This document shows positions 22,581-31,784 of a stretch of 64,000 nt of DNA, in pieces. Each line of letters begins with the position of its first letter. Position 1 is the first letter of the stretch. Source of the DNA: Prevotella sp. ne3005 (lineage in GTDB: Bacteria; Bacteroidota; Bacteroidia; Bacteroidales; Bacteroidaceae). The position numbers were made by a program, and so were the translations under genes. Below the pieces are notes generated by a model that searched no databases, was not told the DNA's origin, and saw only the letters and a list, made by a program, of their open reading frames with translations. The stretch spans positions 186,001-250,000 of the forward strand of contig NZ_FOCK01000001.1 of the NCBI RefSeq assembly GCF_900110085.1, written 5' to 3'.

Positions 22581-24440
22581 ATGATAGTATGTATTGCAGA
22601 GAAACCTAGCGTGGCGAGAGATATCGCCCGGATTATCGGGGCCACATCGTCGCGCGACGGATATATGGAGGGGAACGGGTATCAGGTGACCTGGACCTTC
22701 GGACATTTGTGTACCCTGAAGGAGCCAGGCGACTATAGCCCGGCATGGAAGCCGTGGGCACTGACACAGCTGCCCATGGTGCCACAGCGCTTCGGCATCA
22801 AGCTGATAGACGATAACGGCATCAAGAAGCAGTTTGCCACCATCGAGCGCCTGATGCAGGCTGCCGACGGCATCGTGAACTGCGGTGACGCCGGACAAGA
22901 GGGAGAGCTTATCCAGCGATGGGTGATGCAGAAGGCGCAGGCGAAGTGCCCCGTGAAGAGACTGTGGATATCGTCGATGACCGACGAGGCCATCCGCGAG
23001 GGATTCGCCAACCTGAAAGACCAGCAGGATTACCAGCCGCTCTACCTAGCAGGACTCTCACGCGCCATCGGTGACTGGCTGCTGGGCATGAACGCCACAC
23101 GACTCTACACGCTGAAGTACGGCCAGAACCGTCAGGTGCTCTCCATTGGGCGCGTGCAGACCCCTACCCTCGCCCTCATCGTGAACCGACAGAAGGAGAT
23201 AGAGAACTTCAAGCCAGAGCCCTACTGGGTGCTGGCAACCGTCTACCGAGATACCACCTTCACCGCCACCAAAGGGAAATTCACCTCGAAGGAGGAGGGC
23301 GAGAAGGCTTTTGAGACCATCGAGGGCAAGCCCTTCACGGTGACGAAGGTGGAGAAGAAGGAGGGCAAGGAGCAGCCACCACAGCTCTACGACCTCACCT
23401 CGCTGCAGGTGGACTGCAACCGCAAGTATGCCTATTCTGCCGAGATGACGCTCAACCTGATACAGAGCCTCTACGAGAAGAAGTATACCACCTACCCCCG
23501 TGTGGACACGCAGTACCTCTCGGACGACATCTACCCCAAGTGCGGACCAACGCTGAACGGACTCTATCAGACGCAGTTCGGCGGGGTGGCTCCCTATGCC
23601 GAGCTGATCAGGCCCATCGGCGGCAAGCCCCTGAAGAAGAGCAAGCGCGTATTCGACACCTCGAAGGTGACCGATCACCACGCCATCATTCCGACGGGCG
23701 TGATACCACACAACCTGAGTGATGCCGAGCAAAAGGTGTTCGACCTCGTGGCAAGGCGGTTTATCGCCGTCTTCCTGCCCGACTGTAAGTTCTCGACGAC
23801 GACGGTCTTAGGAGAGGTGGACGGTATTGAGTTCAAGGTGACGGGTAAGGAGATTCTGGATCCGGGCTGGCGCGTGGTGCAGGGCAAGGAGAAGCAGAAA
23901 GACGAGGAAGAGAAGAAGGGCGACGACGAGGAGCGCACACTGCCCACCTTCGTAAAAGGCGAGAGCGGCGAGCATAAGCCGACACTGACGGAGAAGTGGA
24001 CCACGCCCCCACCTTATTATAATGAAGCCTCGCTGCTGAGGGCCATGGAGACGGCAGGTAAGTTTGTGGAGGACGAGACCCTGCGCGCCGCCATGAAGGA
24101 AAACGGCATCGGACGACCCTCATCAAGGGCAGGCATCATCGAGACCCTGTTTAAGCGCCGCTACATCAAGCGCGACAAGAAACGCCTCATCGCCACACCC
24201 ACTGGCATAGAACTGATAGACCTGATCAGGGAGGAGCTGCTGAAGAGCTGTGAGCTGACAGGTATCTGGGAGAAGAAGCTGCGTGACATTGAGCACCAGA
24301 AGTACGACCCGCAACAGTTTATTGAGGAGCTGAAACAGCAGGTGGCCGAGATTGTGCACGAGGTGATGACCGACACCAGCAACCGAAGGGTGACCGTGCT
24401 GACAGATGCCGAGCTGAAGAAGATAAAATCGCCGAAATGA
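22581..24440 (+). CDS. topB: DNA topoisomerase III (type IA)
   Basis: 619 residues from ATG 22581 (MIVCIAEKPSVARDIARIIG); the longer frame upstream lies before the promoter. The Toprim domain has EKPSVA and CGDAGQEGELI. The active-site Tyr is in TTYPRVDTQYL (Tyr305); the common T after PR is V here. The C-terminal part has SLLRAMETAGKF, NGIGRPSSRAGIIETL and RRYIKR typical of TopB-like enzymes. A charged insert (QKDEEEKKGDDEER, about residue 435) is extra. No zinc-finger tail. The family relaxes and decatenates DNA. The membrane-protein gene overlaps its stop by 4 nt, so it heads an operon with an AAA+ ATPase. Confidence 0.92.
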   Translation: MIVCIAEKPSVARDIARIIGATSSRDGYMEGNGYQVTWTFGHLCTLKEPGDYSPAWKPWALTQLPMVPQRFGIKLIDDNGIKKQFATIERLMQAADGIVNCGDAGQEGELIQRWVMQKAQAKCPVKRLWISSMTDEAIREGFANLKDQQDYQPLYLAGLSRAIGDWLLGMNATRLYTLKYGQNRQVLSIGRVQTPTLALIVNRQKEIENFKPEPYWVLATVYRDTTFTATKGKFTSKEEGEKAFETIEGKPFTVTKVEKKEGKEQPPQLYDLTSLQVDCNRKYAYSAEMTLNLIQSLYEKKYTTYPRVDTQYLSDDIYPKCGPTLNGLYQTQFGGVAPYAELIRPIGGKPLKKSKRVFDTSKVTDHHAIIPTGVIPHNLSDAEQKVFDLVARRFIAVFLPDCKFSTTTVLGEVDGIEFKVTGKEILDPGWRVVQGKEKQKDEEEKKGDDEERTLPTFVKGESGEHKPTLTEKWTTPPPYYNEASLLRAMETAGKFVEDETLRAAMKENGIGRPSSRAGIIETLFKRRYIKRDKKRLIATPTGIELIDLIREELLKSCELTGIWEKKLRDIEHQKYDPQQFIEELKQQVAEIVHEVMTDTSNRRVTVLTDAELKKIKSPK

Positions 24441-24871
24441 CAATACGGAAGCGCAAACCCTGGCTATGGGGCAGCCTCCTGTTGCTTCTCATCGGCGGAA
24501 TGATCTACATCCTGTTCCGCTCCAGACAGACGCTTATCAATCTGCTGCTCGACCATGCGGGAGCTAACGGTCTGGAAGGCGCACGGGAGGCCATCAGCCA
24601 ATGGCAATTCCCAGAATGGGTGGTCTACAACCTGCCGGGAGGACTATGGTCGGGAGCCTATATCATGCTCATCCACGCACTGACCATGGGCGAGCCCATC
24701 GGCAAACGCCTCTTATGGGCGGGATTGATTCCCGCGCTCGGTGTGCTCTCGGAAATGATGCAGCAATTATTGCTGCTGCCTGGTGTGGCCGACCGTTGGG
24801 ATATGTTCTTCTATGTACTACCCTATTTTGTCTATTTTGTGTATATATCACTAAAAACTATAAGATCATGA
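24437..24871 (+). CDS. Small membrane protein, VanZ-like in appearance
   Basis: 144 residues with about four hydrophobic segments (WLWGSLLLLLIGGMIYILF; GGLWSGAYIMLIHAL; LLWAGLIPALGVLSEMMQQL; MFFYVLPYFVYFVYISL). The WSxAY and E in LSEMMQ recall VanZ-like or related small Bacteroidetes membrane proteins, but I cannot assign it. It overlaps topB by 4 nt and the AAA+ gene by 4 nt, so it is translated with both. Function unknown. Confidence 0.7.
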   Translation: MTIRKRKPWLWGSLLLLLIGGMIYILFRSRQTLINLLLDHAGANGLEGAREAISQWQFPEWVVYNLPGGLWSGAYIMLIHALTMGEPIGKRLLWAGLIPALGVLSEMMQQLLLLPGVADRWDMFFYVLPYFVYFVYISLKTIRS

Positions 24872-25866
24872 ATGTTAACATTAACAACAAGTGGGCGGCA
24901 GCCATCGTCTTCGTGCTGCTAGGCATCTTCACCATGCTGGTTCCCACAGACGAAGAAGAGAAGGATGAGGAATCGACCACCGCTGAGACCACCGAACAGA
25001 AGACGGAGGAGAAGAAAGACAGTGTGGTGATTAACCCCGTGCTCGACACAGACCCCTATCAGGAGTTGGAAGACCTGATTGGACTCGAGAACGTGAAACA
25101 GGAGGTGAAATCGCTGGCCAACTTCGTCAAGTTGCAGAAGCAGCGCCAGCAGAAGGGGCTGAAGACTCCGAAGCTCTCGTACCACCTGGTGTTTACGGGT
25201 AGTCCTGGTACAGGTAAGACCACCGTGGCCCGCATCGTGGCACGTATCTACAAGGACCTGGGTATCCTGAAGAAAGGCCATACCGTGGAGACTGACCGCT
25301 CGGGACTGGTTGCAGAATACGTGGGTCAGACAGCCACCAAGACCAACGCCATCGTAGACTCGGCACTCAACGGTGTGCTCTTCATCGACGAAGCCTATGC
25401 ACTCGTGCCCGAGGGCAGTGGTCAGGACTACGGACAGGAGGCCATCTCGACCCTGCTGAAGCGCATGGAGGACGATCGCGACAAGCTGGTGGTGATCATC
25501 GCCGGCTATACCAACGAGATGAAGCGATTCATCGACTCGAACCCCGGACTGCAGTCGCGTTTCAACCGCTATATCAACTTCCCCGACTATTCGGCCCAAG
25601 AACTGGTGAAGATCTTCCACATGTATATGAAGAAGAACCAGTATACCATCTCTGACGAGGCCGACACGCTGCTGAAGGAGAAACTCGACTACGCCGTAGA
25701 GCACAAAGACAGGAACTTCGGTAATGCCCGATATGTGCGCAACGTGTTTGAGAAGGCCATACAGATGCAAGCCAACCGTCTGGAAGGAAAGTCGAACCTC
25801 TCCGACCGTCAGCTGACGGAGATTACCGCCTCGGACATCGAAAGGTCGTTCGCCAGCGTGAAATAA
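24868..25866 (+). CDS. AAA+ ATPase, SpoVK/CbbX-like, membrane anchored
   Basis: 332 residues from ATG 24868, overlapping the previous stop. Residues 9-27 form a hydrophobic segment, then an acidic linker. The AAA+ core has Walker A GSPGTGKTT (111-119), Walker B VLFIDEAYAL, sensor 1 VVIIAGYTNEM, and arginine finger region NPGLQSRFNRYI. LIGLENVKQEVKSL is the family's N-terminal signature. CbbX/SpoVK-type rings remodel partner proteins; here the membrane anchor and overlap with a small membrane protein suggest a local partner. Linkage with topB is unusual in my knowledge. Confidence 0.88.
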   Translation: MNVNINNKWAAAIVFVLLGIFTMLVPTDEEEKDEESTTAETTEQKTEEKKDSVVINPVLDTDPYQELEDLIGLENVKQEVKSLANFVKLQKQRQQKGLKTPKLSYHLVFTGSPGTGKTTVARIVARIYKDLGILKKGHTVETDRSGLVAEYVGQTATKTNAIVDSALNGVLFIDEAYALVPEGSGQDYGQEAISTLLKRMEDDRDKLVVIIAGYTNEMKRFIDSNPGLQSRFNRYINFPDYSAQELVKIFHMYMKKNQYTISDEADTLLKEKLDYAVEHKDRNFGNARYVRNVFEKAIQMQANRLEGKSNLSDRQLTEITASDIERSFASVK

Positions 25867-25915
25867 CAGCTGCCCAAAATAATAATCCGCATGCCTCATG
25901 CGTTATTAATAAGGT

Positions 25916-27934
25916 ATGCGAAGACATCTATACATCCTATACATCGCCCTCTGCTCCCTGCTCCTTCTGAGTTGCGGAGCAGAGAAGGCTATGAAGAAAG
26001 GCGACCAGTTCTACGCCATCGGAGAATATTACAACGCCGCAGAACAATACAGGAAAGCCTATTCGCAGACACCCGCCAAGGAGAGAGACCTGCGAGGCCA
26101 GCGCGCCCAGAAACTCGCAGAGTGCTACCGGCGCATCAATGCCACCACCAAGGCCATCAACGCCTATAACAACGTGGTGCGCTACAAGAAGGCCGACTCC
26201 ATCACCCACCTCTACCTCGGACAACTCTACCTGAAAAACGGCAATTATAAGGAGGCTGCCAAAGCATTCCAAACCGCCAACGACTCACTGCCCGGCGATG
26301 AGCGGGTGAAGAACGGCCTGAAATCGGCACAGATGGCACCAGCATGGAAGAAGGAGGGTTCGGCCTATATCGTGAAGCGGATGGACGTGTTCAACTCCCG
26401 CCGAGACGACTACTCACCCATGATAGGCGGTGACGACAATAACCTGCTCTACTTCACCTCCACCCGTAACCAGGCACAAGGCGACGACTGGAGCGGGATC
26501 ACAGGTGCCAAGGCCGCCGACATCTTCCTCTCGCAGAAGGACGACCAGGGCCGATGGAGCAAACCCCAGAGCATCGACTCGGAACTGAACTCCGACTTTG
26601 ACGAGGGTGCCTGCTGTCTGTCGCCTGATGGCAGGACGATGTATCTCACCCAGTGTAAGACCGACCCTACCCATCCACGCTATGCCACCATCGTGGTGTC
26701 GGAACGAAGCGATGCCACCTGGACGAAACCCCGCGAGCTCACCATCTCGAAGGATACCACCTGCAGCTATGCCCACCCCGCCGTCTCGCCTGATGGCGAA
26801 TGGCTCTATTTCGTCAGTGACATGCCTGGAGGTATGGGCGGACTCGACATCTGGCGCTGCCGTCTGCTCAGCCATGGAGAAGCTGGCGTGGTGGAGAATC
26901 TCGGCAAGCCTGTCAACACAGCCGGCGATGAGATGTTTCCTACTTTCCGTCCCAACGGCGACCTGTATTTCTCGAGCAACGGCCACCCAGGCTTCGGAGG
27001 TCTCGACATCTACATTGCCAGAGGCCATCAACTGGAACATCTGGGCTTTCCCGTAAACTCCCAAGGTGATGACTTCGGCATGACGTTCGAAGGCAAGCGC
27101 AACCAGGGATTCTTCTGTTCCAGTCGTGGCGACCAGCGTGGCAACGACCACATCTACAGCTTCTACAATCCGGAGATCGTACAGACCGTGAAAGGCTGGG
27201 TGTATGAGCAGGACGGCTATGAGCTGCCTGCCGCACAGGTATATATGGTGGGCAATGACGGTACGAACCTGAAACTCAGCGTACGCGGTGACGGATCGTT
27301 TACACAGGAGATCAAGCCAGGCGTGGACTATGTGCTGCTGGCTACCTGTAAGGGGTATCTGAACCATCAGCAGGAGATCAGCGTGGCTCCCGCAAAGACC
27401 TCGGAGGAGCATGTGCTGCAATTCCCCCTGGCCAACATCTCCGCCCCAGTGCTCATAGAGAACATCTTCTACGACTTCAATAAGGCCACCCTTCGCCCGG
27501 AGTCAGCAACAGCCCTTGACGAACTCGTCAGATTGTTGAACGAGAACCCCAACGTCACCATCGAGCTCTCTGCCCATACCGACTGCCGAGGTTCCGACCC
27601 ATACAACGAAGCCCTCTCCCAGCGAAGAGCCGAGAGCGTGGTGAACTACCTGATTCAGCACGGCATTGCTTCAGACCGTCTCACGCCCAAGGGGTATGGC
27701 GAAGGCAAGCCCAAGCGCATCAAGCGTAAGGTGGCAGAAAAATATCCGTTCCTCAAGGAGGGCGATATACTCACCGAGGAGTTTATTGCCACGCTCCCAG
27801 AGGAACAGCAGGAACAGTGTCACCAGCTAAACCGGCGCACGGAGTTTATTGTATTACGTACAACTTACGGGCTATTTGATAAGGCAGGAAGATTAATACA
27901 AAAGCCAACAGCAGCAGAACCACCCACGGATTGA
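25916..27934 (+). CDS. porE: PorE-like outer-membrane-associated lipoprotein of type IX secretion
   Basis: 672 residues; lipobox LLLLSC. Domain order: TPR repeats (about residues 25-140: GDQFYAIGEYYNAAEQYRKA, LGQLYLKNGNYKEAAKAF), a PD40/WD40-like propeller (about 155-415; LSPDGRTMYLT, VSPDGEWLYFVSD, FRPNGDLYFSSN), a carboxypeptidase-regulatory-like domain (about 425-505), and an OmpA C-terminal peptidoglycan-binding domain (ENIFYDFNKATLRPES, ELSAHTDCRGSDPYNEALSQRRAESV). This exact order is that of PorE (PG1058) of Porphyromonas, a T9SS part tied to peptidoglycan. It suggests T9SS in this organism. The end overlaps the convergent DUF5056 gene by 89 bp. Confidence 0.85.
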   Translation: MRRHLYILYIALCSLLLLSCGAEKAMKKGDQFYAIGEYYNAAEQYRKAYSQTPAKERDLRGQRAQKLAECYRRINATTKAINAYNNVVRYKKADSITHLYLGQLYLKNGNYKEAAKAFQTANDSLPGDERVKNGLKSAQMAPAWKKEGSAYIVKRMDVFNSRRDDYSPMIGGDDNNLLYFTSTRNQAQGDDWSGITGAKAADIFLSQKDDQGRWSKPQSIDSELNSDFDEGACCLSPDGRTMYLTQCKTDPTHPRYATIVVSERSDATWTKPRELTISKDTTCSYAHPAVSPDGEWLYFVSDMPGGMGGLDIWRCRLLSHGEAGVVENLGKPVNTAGDEMFPTFRPNGDLYFSSNGHPGFGGLDIYIARGHQLEHLGFPVNSQGDDFGMTFEGKRNQGFFCSSRGDQRGNDHIYSFYNPEIVQTVKGWVYEQDGYELPAAQVYMVGNDGTNLKLSVRGDGSFTQEIKPGVDYVLLATCKGYLNHQQEISVAPAKTSEEHVLQFPLANISAPVLIENIFYDFNKATLRPESATALDELVRLLNENPNVTIELSAHTDCRGSDPYNEALSQRRAESVVNYLIQHGIASDRLTPKGYGEGKPKRIKRKVAEKYPFLKEGDILTEEFIATLPEEQQEQCHQLNRRTEFIVLRTTYGLFDKAGRLIQKPTAAEPPTD

Positions 27935-28235
27935 CGGGTATCTCTGTGGTTGGAGCTGTTACCATCAACACCTCGAGCCATCCCAGCATCATGCGCAAGC
28001 CTCCGTAGAACAGACCCTGCAGGATCTGCCAACCTCCGAACACGAAAAAGAGCACCACGCCCACGACACCGCAGAAGATGGTCCACAGTCTGGACAGACG
28101 GCGCACGCGCTCTGCACTGGTCTCGGGCAGGCTCTTCATCACCCGCTCCGTAAAGCCGTTGTCTTCAATCTGCTGCTGAGCAGCCTGCTTGAAGAATTCC
28201 TCTATCATGATATTGTCTTTATCGGTCATAGCCAT
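27846..28235 (-). CDS. DUF5056-type membrane protein, putative anti-sigma partner
   Basis: 129 residues. A cytoplasmic N-terminal segment (IEEFFKQAAQQQIEDNGFTERVMKSLP) with the small zinc-less anti-sigma look is followed by two or three membrane segments (LWTIFCGVVGVVLFFVFGGW; PWVVLLLLAFVLIFLPYQI). DUF5056 proteins regularly follow ECF sigma genes in Bacteroidales, and this one overlaps the sigma gene stop by 17 nt. It probably holds the sigma factor at the membrane. Because that sigma gene has an amber codon, its present role is unclear. It overlaps porE in the opposite direction by 89 bp. Confidence 0.75.
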   Translation of the reverse strand: MAMTDKDNIMIEEFFKQAAQQQIEDNGFTERVMKSLPETSAERVRRLSRLWTIFCGVVGVVLFFVFGGWQILQGLFYGGLRMMLGWLEVLMVTAPTTEIPVNPWVVLLLLAFVLIFLPYQIARKLYVIQ

Positions 28236-28758
28236 TTTCCTTTAAATAGTTTGCCAATTTGTCTTTTCCTCTCTTCAGGTGAGATTTCACCGTATTCTCG
28301 TTAATCCCCGTAATCTTGCTAATCTGGTCGACCGGATAACCATCGATAAGCTGCAGGGTGACGCAGCTGCGTTCATCGGGCTTCAACAGGGCCAGAGCTG
28401 CATGGATATCCATCTTCAGGTTGGAGTCGCCGGACTTCGAGGACTGCCGAACCGCCGAACTGGTATCGATATCTTCGGTCTGCTTACGGGAACGGACATC
28501 ATCGTAGAACACGTTGTAGGCAATGCGCATGAGCCATGTAGAGAAGCTCGACATACCTCGGAACTTCGTGATGTTCACATAGGCCTTGATGAAAGTCTCC
28601 TAGGCAAGGTCGTCGCTCAGCTGCTCGTCGCCCAGCGTCTGATTCAGGAAGAAACGACGCACAGGTGACTGATACTTCCTAACAAGCTGGTCGAAGGCCT
28701 TCTTGTTGTGCAGTACCGCCACCTGGGTTACGAGAGAGATATCGCTGAGATCCGCCAC
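28219..28758 (-). pseudogene. ECF sigma-70 factor gene with in-frame amber codon
   Basis: Read from GTG 28758 the frame gives a full 179-residue ECF sigma factor beginning VADLSDISLVTQ, except that codon 53 (28602-28600) is TAG where SDDLA-[Q]-ETFIKAYV would be expected; one C-to-T change in CAG explains it. Region 2 (FRGMSSFSTWLMRIAYNVFYD) and region 4 (LKPDERSCVTLQLIDGYPVDQISKITGINENTVKSHL) are intact. Internal reinitiation at ATG 28578 would lose region 2.1. Either the gene is newly dead, it is read through, or the base is an assembly error. The start lies in a GTAAAAAG repeat. Confidence 0.8.
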
Positions 28759-28759
28759 C

Positions 28760-28804
28760 TTTTTACCCTTTTACCTTTTTACTTTTTTACTTTTTTACTT
28801 TTCC
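28760..28804. repeat. GTAAAAA-type simple repeat
   Basis: Five or so units of (T)TTTTTAC between the PspC gene end and the sigma gene start. The same repeat type occurs at 37528-37553, 38864-38897 and 48560-48592. Confidence 0.7.
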
Positions 28805-28992
28805 AAAAGGTTCTTTTCCGGCATCACAATCCACAGCACGATATAGAAAATCAATCCGCTGAAGGCTGTGAAGAGTGTCAGGAAAGCGTATGCTATTCTA
28901 ACCAATACGGGGTCGAAATCCAGATACTCGGCAATGCCGCCGCAAACCCCAGCCCATACTCTGTCGTTAGAGCGTGTCAGTCTCTTGTTCAT
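28795..28992 (-). CDS. PspC-domain membrane protein
   Basis: 65 residues with the PspC signature: RVWAGVCGGIAEYLDFDPVLVRIAY, then one hydrophobic segment (TLFTAFSGLIFYIVLWIVM). Stand-alone PspC proteins are thought to act at the inner membrane in envelope stress or as regulators. The start lies inside the end of the DUF6249 gene (26-bp overlap), and the ECF sigma gene follows after 36 nt, so they form one operon. Confidence 0.88.
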   Translation of the reverse strand: MNKRLTRSNDRVWAGVCGGIAEYLDFDPVLVRIAYAFLTLFTAFSGLIFYIVLWIVMPEKNLLEK

Positions 28993-29656
28993 TGTTGTTC
29001 ATTTTATAGTTGTTATAATCTTGAAAATCTCTCGGGGCATCATTCTTAGCCTGGCGCGCTACGTACCACTTTCCGAGTCCGATGAAGAATACCAGGGCAC
29101 CGATGCCTATTCCCAGTTTTCCGATGATGATACCCAGGAAGATGGCTAAGCCAACACCTGTGAACATCTGGCGGAGGCCTGTATCGTAGTCGTCTTTCGT
29201 CATCGCGGCTGTATTCTCCTTCAGCAGCTGATCAGGAATAGGTTGTCCGTTCTGCATGGCCATCTGTGCCAGTTTGTACTTCTCCCTGCGGTTCTTGTTC
29301 ACAAAGTAGAAGATGGCGATGATGATACCTATCGGTGCAGCCAGGAACATGATCAGAATGATCAGCAGTACGAAGAGCATGCCTGCGATGTCATCTCCGT
29401 CGAGGTTATTAAAGATCCCAGGGAAGCCGCTGACGTGGTGAGTGGTGTGACGACGGCTCTGAATGTACTGGTCGTCCTCAGCATCCTCTGAATTAGCAAC
29501 ATTGGTTGTGTCAGAAAAGGCTTCGATTGCGTCCTGATTGTTTTTAGTAGTGTCCACCTGCTCCGTACGAGGAGTATGGCGGTGTTTCTGTGCTGCAGCG
29601 TTAGCATTCATGCTAAGCGTGAGCACCATGGCGATTGCGATTAAACACTGTTTCAT
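28967..29656 (-). CDS. DUF6249-like membrane protein with signal peptide
   Basis: 229 residues; N-terminal signal peptide (MKQCLIAIAMVLTLSMNANAA), a polar region, a membrane segment (MLFVLLIILIMFLAAPIGIIIAIFYF), a cytoplasmic basic stretch (NKNRREKYKLAQMAMQNGQPIP), then two more hydrophobic segments. The QxAxxNGQPIPD pattern is what I associate with DUF6249. It is first in a PspC-sigma-DUF5056 operon, which suggests a membrane-stress or envelope-signal system. Function is otherwise unknown. Confidence 0.7.
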   Translation of the reverse strand: MKQCLIAIAMVLTLSMNANAAAQKHRHTPRTEQVDTTKNNQDAIEAFSDTTNVANSEDAEDDQYIQSRRHTTHHVSGFPGIFNNLDGDDIAGMLFVLLIILIMFLAAPIGIIIAIFYFVNKNRREKYKLAQMAMQNGQPIPDQLLKENTAAMTKDDYDTGLRQMFTGVGLAIFLGIIIGKLGIGIGALVFFIGLGKWYVARQAKNDAPRDFQDYNNYKMNNNEQETDTL

Positions 29657-29734
29657 ATTTATTCTCCTTTTTAACTTTTATCTGTTTAACTTGTTTCTTT
29701 TGTCTATTTGACGAAACAAATTATAATTTAGTTG

Positions 29735-29742
29735 CAAAGATA
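29735..29742 (-). promoter_or_regulatory. -7 box of DUF6249-PspC-sigma operon
   Basis: TATCTTTG on the minus strand; leader about 75 nt. No clear -33 element was found. Confidence 0.5.
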
Positions 29743-29764
29743 GTGATAATTCCTATTTTTTTTG

Positions 29765-29772
29765 TAATTTTG
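29765..29772 (+). promoter_or_regulatory. -7 box of the rsmF-like gene
   Basis: TAATTTTG, 17 nt before ATG 29790; divergent from the box at 29735-29742. Confidence 0.5.
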
Positions 29773-29789
29773 GCGCGAAAATAGCATTT

Positions 29790-30971
29790 ATGACGAATTT
29801 ACCTGAGGATTTCATCCGTGAGACGAGGTTGGTGATGGGCGAGGAGCGCCTGAACCGCTTCTTAGGAGCCTTCGATGACGAGGCTCCCGTAAGCATTCGG
29901 ATTAATCCGAGGAAGGCTGCTTCCGCCAGAGTCTCAGGCGAGAGAGTTGCTTGGTGCGAGGAGGGTTATTACCTTGAAGGGCGCCCGCAGTTCACGTTCG
30001 ATCCCCTTTTCCATGCAGGCTGTTATTATGTGCAGGAGGCGGCATCGATGTTCGTCACCCATGTATTGCGACAATTTGTCAAAGACCCCGTGGCGATGCT
30101 CGACCTTTGTGCCGCCCCTGGCGGAAAGTCTACGGCTGCCATCAGCGTATTACCTGCAGGCAGTACACTGGTAAGTAATGAGCCTATCGCTAACCGTGCA
30201 CAGATTCTGTTGGAGAACATCACGAAGTGGGGCTATCCTGAATGCAGCGTCACCAACGCCTACCCTCGCGACTTCCGAAAGGCGAAGGCCAGCTTCGACG
30301 TGATACTCTGCGACGTACCCTGCTCTGGCGAAGGCATGTTCCGCAAGGATCCTGCCACCATCAGCGAGTGGAGTCTGCAAAATGTGGAAAAGTGCTGGCG
30401 ACTGCAGCGCGACATCGTGGCCGATGCATGGGAGTGTCTGAATCCCGGGGGATTGCTAATATATAGTACATGTACCTTTAATATAAAAGAGAACGAAGAG
30501 AACATACGGTGGATTCTCAAGACATACGATGCGGAGTTGATGGAAGTTCCCACACAGACGGAATGGCATATCACGGGTTCGCTACTCGAGGGCTTTCCTA
30601 TGCCCGTCTATCGTTTCATCCCAGGGATCACCCGAGGAGAAGGACTGTTTATGGCTGTGGTGAGGAAAAAGGGCACGTCTTCTCACGATAAGAGGAAACA
30701 ACTCCCGTTAAAACCGCTGATGATTGATTTCCCCACAGGAGAGCCCATCAGTCTCTCCTACCCCGAGGCACTCAGGTATCTCCGGGGCGAGGCACTGGTA
30801 TTGCCTCCCGATACACCCCGTGGCATCGTGACCATCGCCTACAAAGGATTCGCACTGGGACCTGCCAAGAATATCGGCAACCGCGCCAACAACCTCTATC
30901 CCAAGCCCTGGCGCATCAAGACCACGCATCTGCCCTCAGAACCTGTTGGGATATTGAAAATTGAAGATTGA
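29790..30971 (+). CDS. RsmF/NOL1-NOP2-Sun family RNA m5C methyltransferase
   Basis: 393 residues. An N-terminal RNA-binding segment (APVSIRINPRKA) is followed by the SAM-dependent core: LDLCAAPGGKST, DVPCSGEGMFRKDP with the release Cys, and IYSTCTFNIKENEENI with the catalytic Cys. The C-terminal part resembles RsmF/YebU. It probably makes 5-methylcytosine in 16S rRNA; RsmF versus RsmB cannot be settled by eye. The last residues (GILKIED) and stop come from an ATTGAAAATTGAAGATTGA repeat that continues into the intergenic space before thyA. Confidence 0.88.
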   Translation: MTNLPEDFIRETRLVMGEERLNRFLGAFDDEAPVSIRINPRKAASARVSGERVAWCEEGYYLEGRPQFTFDPLFHAGCYYVQEAASMFVTHVLRQFVKDPVAMLDLCAAPGGKSTAAISVLPAGSTLVSNEPIANRAQILLENITKWGYPECSVTNAYPRDFRKAKASFDVILCDVPCSGEGMFRKDPATISEWSLQNVEKCWRLQRDIVADAWECLNPGGLLIYSTCTFNIKENEENIRWILKTYDAELMEVPTQTEWHITGSLLEGFPMPVYRFIPGITRGEGLFMAVVRKKGTSSHDKRKQLPLKPLMIDFPTGEPISLSYPEALRYLRGEALVLPPDTPRGIVTIAYKGFALGPAKNIGNRANNLYPKPWRIKTTHLPSEPVGILKIED

Positions 30972-30989
30972 AAATTGAAATATTGAAAT
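30951..30989. repeat. ATTGAAA-type simple repeat, partly coding
   Basis: About five ATTGAAA/ATTGAAGA units span the end of the rsmF-like gene and the gap to thyA. Similar tracts are at 39243-39270 and 56393-56422, and inside genes at 34493-34517 and 48772-48803. Confidence 0.7.
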
Positions 30990-31784
30990 ATGAAACAGTA
31001 CTTAGACATTCTGAACCGCATCCTTACCGAAGGCACTGAGAAAGGCGACCGTACCGGTACAGGCACCATCAGTATCTTCGGCACCCAGAGCCGATACAAC
31101 CTCGACGACGGTTTCCCTCTGCTCACCACGAAGAAGCTCCACCTGAAAAGTATCATCTACGAACTGCTATGGTTCTTGAAGGGCGACACCAACGTGAAAT
31201 ACCTGCAGGAACATGGTGTCAGGATCTGGAACGAGTGGGCTGACGAGAATGGTGAGCTGGGACCTGTATATGGTCACCAGTGGCGCTCATGGCCCGATTA
31301 TAACGGGGGGACTATCGACCAGATACAGTACGTGCTGGATCAGTTGAAAAACAATCCGAACTCCCGTCGTATGATTGTCTCGGCATGGAATGTGGCCGAG
31401 GTGAATAAGATGGCCCTGCCCCCATGCCACACCATCTTCCAGTTCTATGTGGCCGATGACCGTCTCTCGCTGCAACTCTACCAGCGCTCGGCTGATACTT
31501 TCCTTGGCGTACCCTTCAACATCGCCTCTTACGCCCTCTTGCTCCAGATGATGGCACAGGTAACTGGATTCAAGGCTGGGGACTTCATCCACACGACGGG
31601 CGACACCCACCTCTACCTGAACCATATCGAGCAAGCCAAGCTCCAATTGACACGAGAGCCGAGGCCATTGCCACAAATGAAGCTTAACCCCGATGTCAAG
31701 TCGCTCTTCGACTTCCAGTTCGAAGACTTTGAGCTCATAGGTTACGATCCACATCCCCATATTAAAGCAGAAGTGAGTGTATGA
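30990..31784 (+). CDS. thyA: Thymidylate synthase
   Basis: 264 residues, the standard bacterial length. It makes dTMP from dUMP with methylenetetrahydrofolate. Catalytic Cys146 is in [30 protein letters not shown] and [12 protein letters not shown] form the substrate and folate sites; [10 protein letters not shown] is the N-terminal phosphate loop. folA overlaps the stop by 4 nt (ATGA), so the two steps that make and recycle folate are coupled. Confidence 0.98.
   Translation: MKQYLDILNRILTEGTEKGDRTGTGTISIFGTQSRYNLDDGFPLLTTKKLHLKSIIYELLWFLKGDTNVKYLQEHGVRIWNEWADENGELGPVYGHQWRSWPDYNGGTIDQIQYVLDQLKNNPNSRRMIVSAWNVAEVNKMALPPCHTIFQFYVADDRLSLQLYQRSADTFLGVPFNIASYALLLQMMAQVTGFKAGDFIHTTGDTHLYLNHIEQAKLQLTREPRPLPQMKLNPDVKSLFDFQFEDFELIGYDPHPHIKAEVSV

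Noticed and set aside
28600..28602. Recoding of TAG as a sense codon in this organism
   Set aside because: TAG is used as the normal stop in several genes here (folA, smalltalk, the sigma-partner gene), so general reassignment is unlikely.
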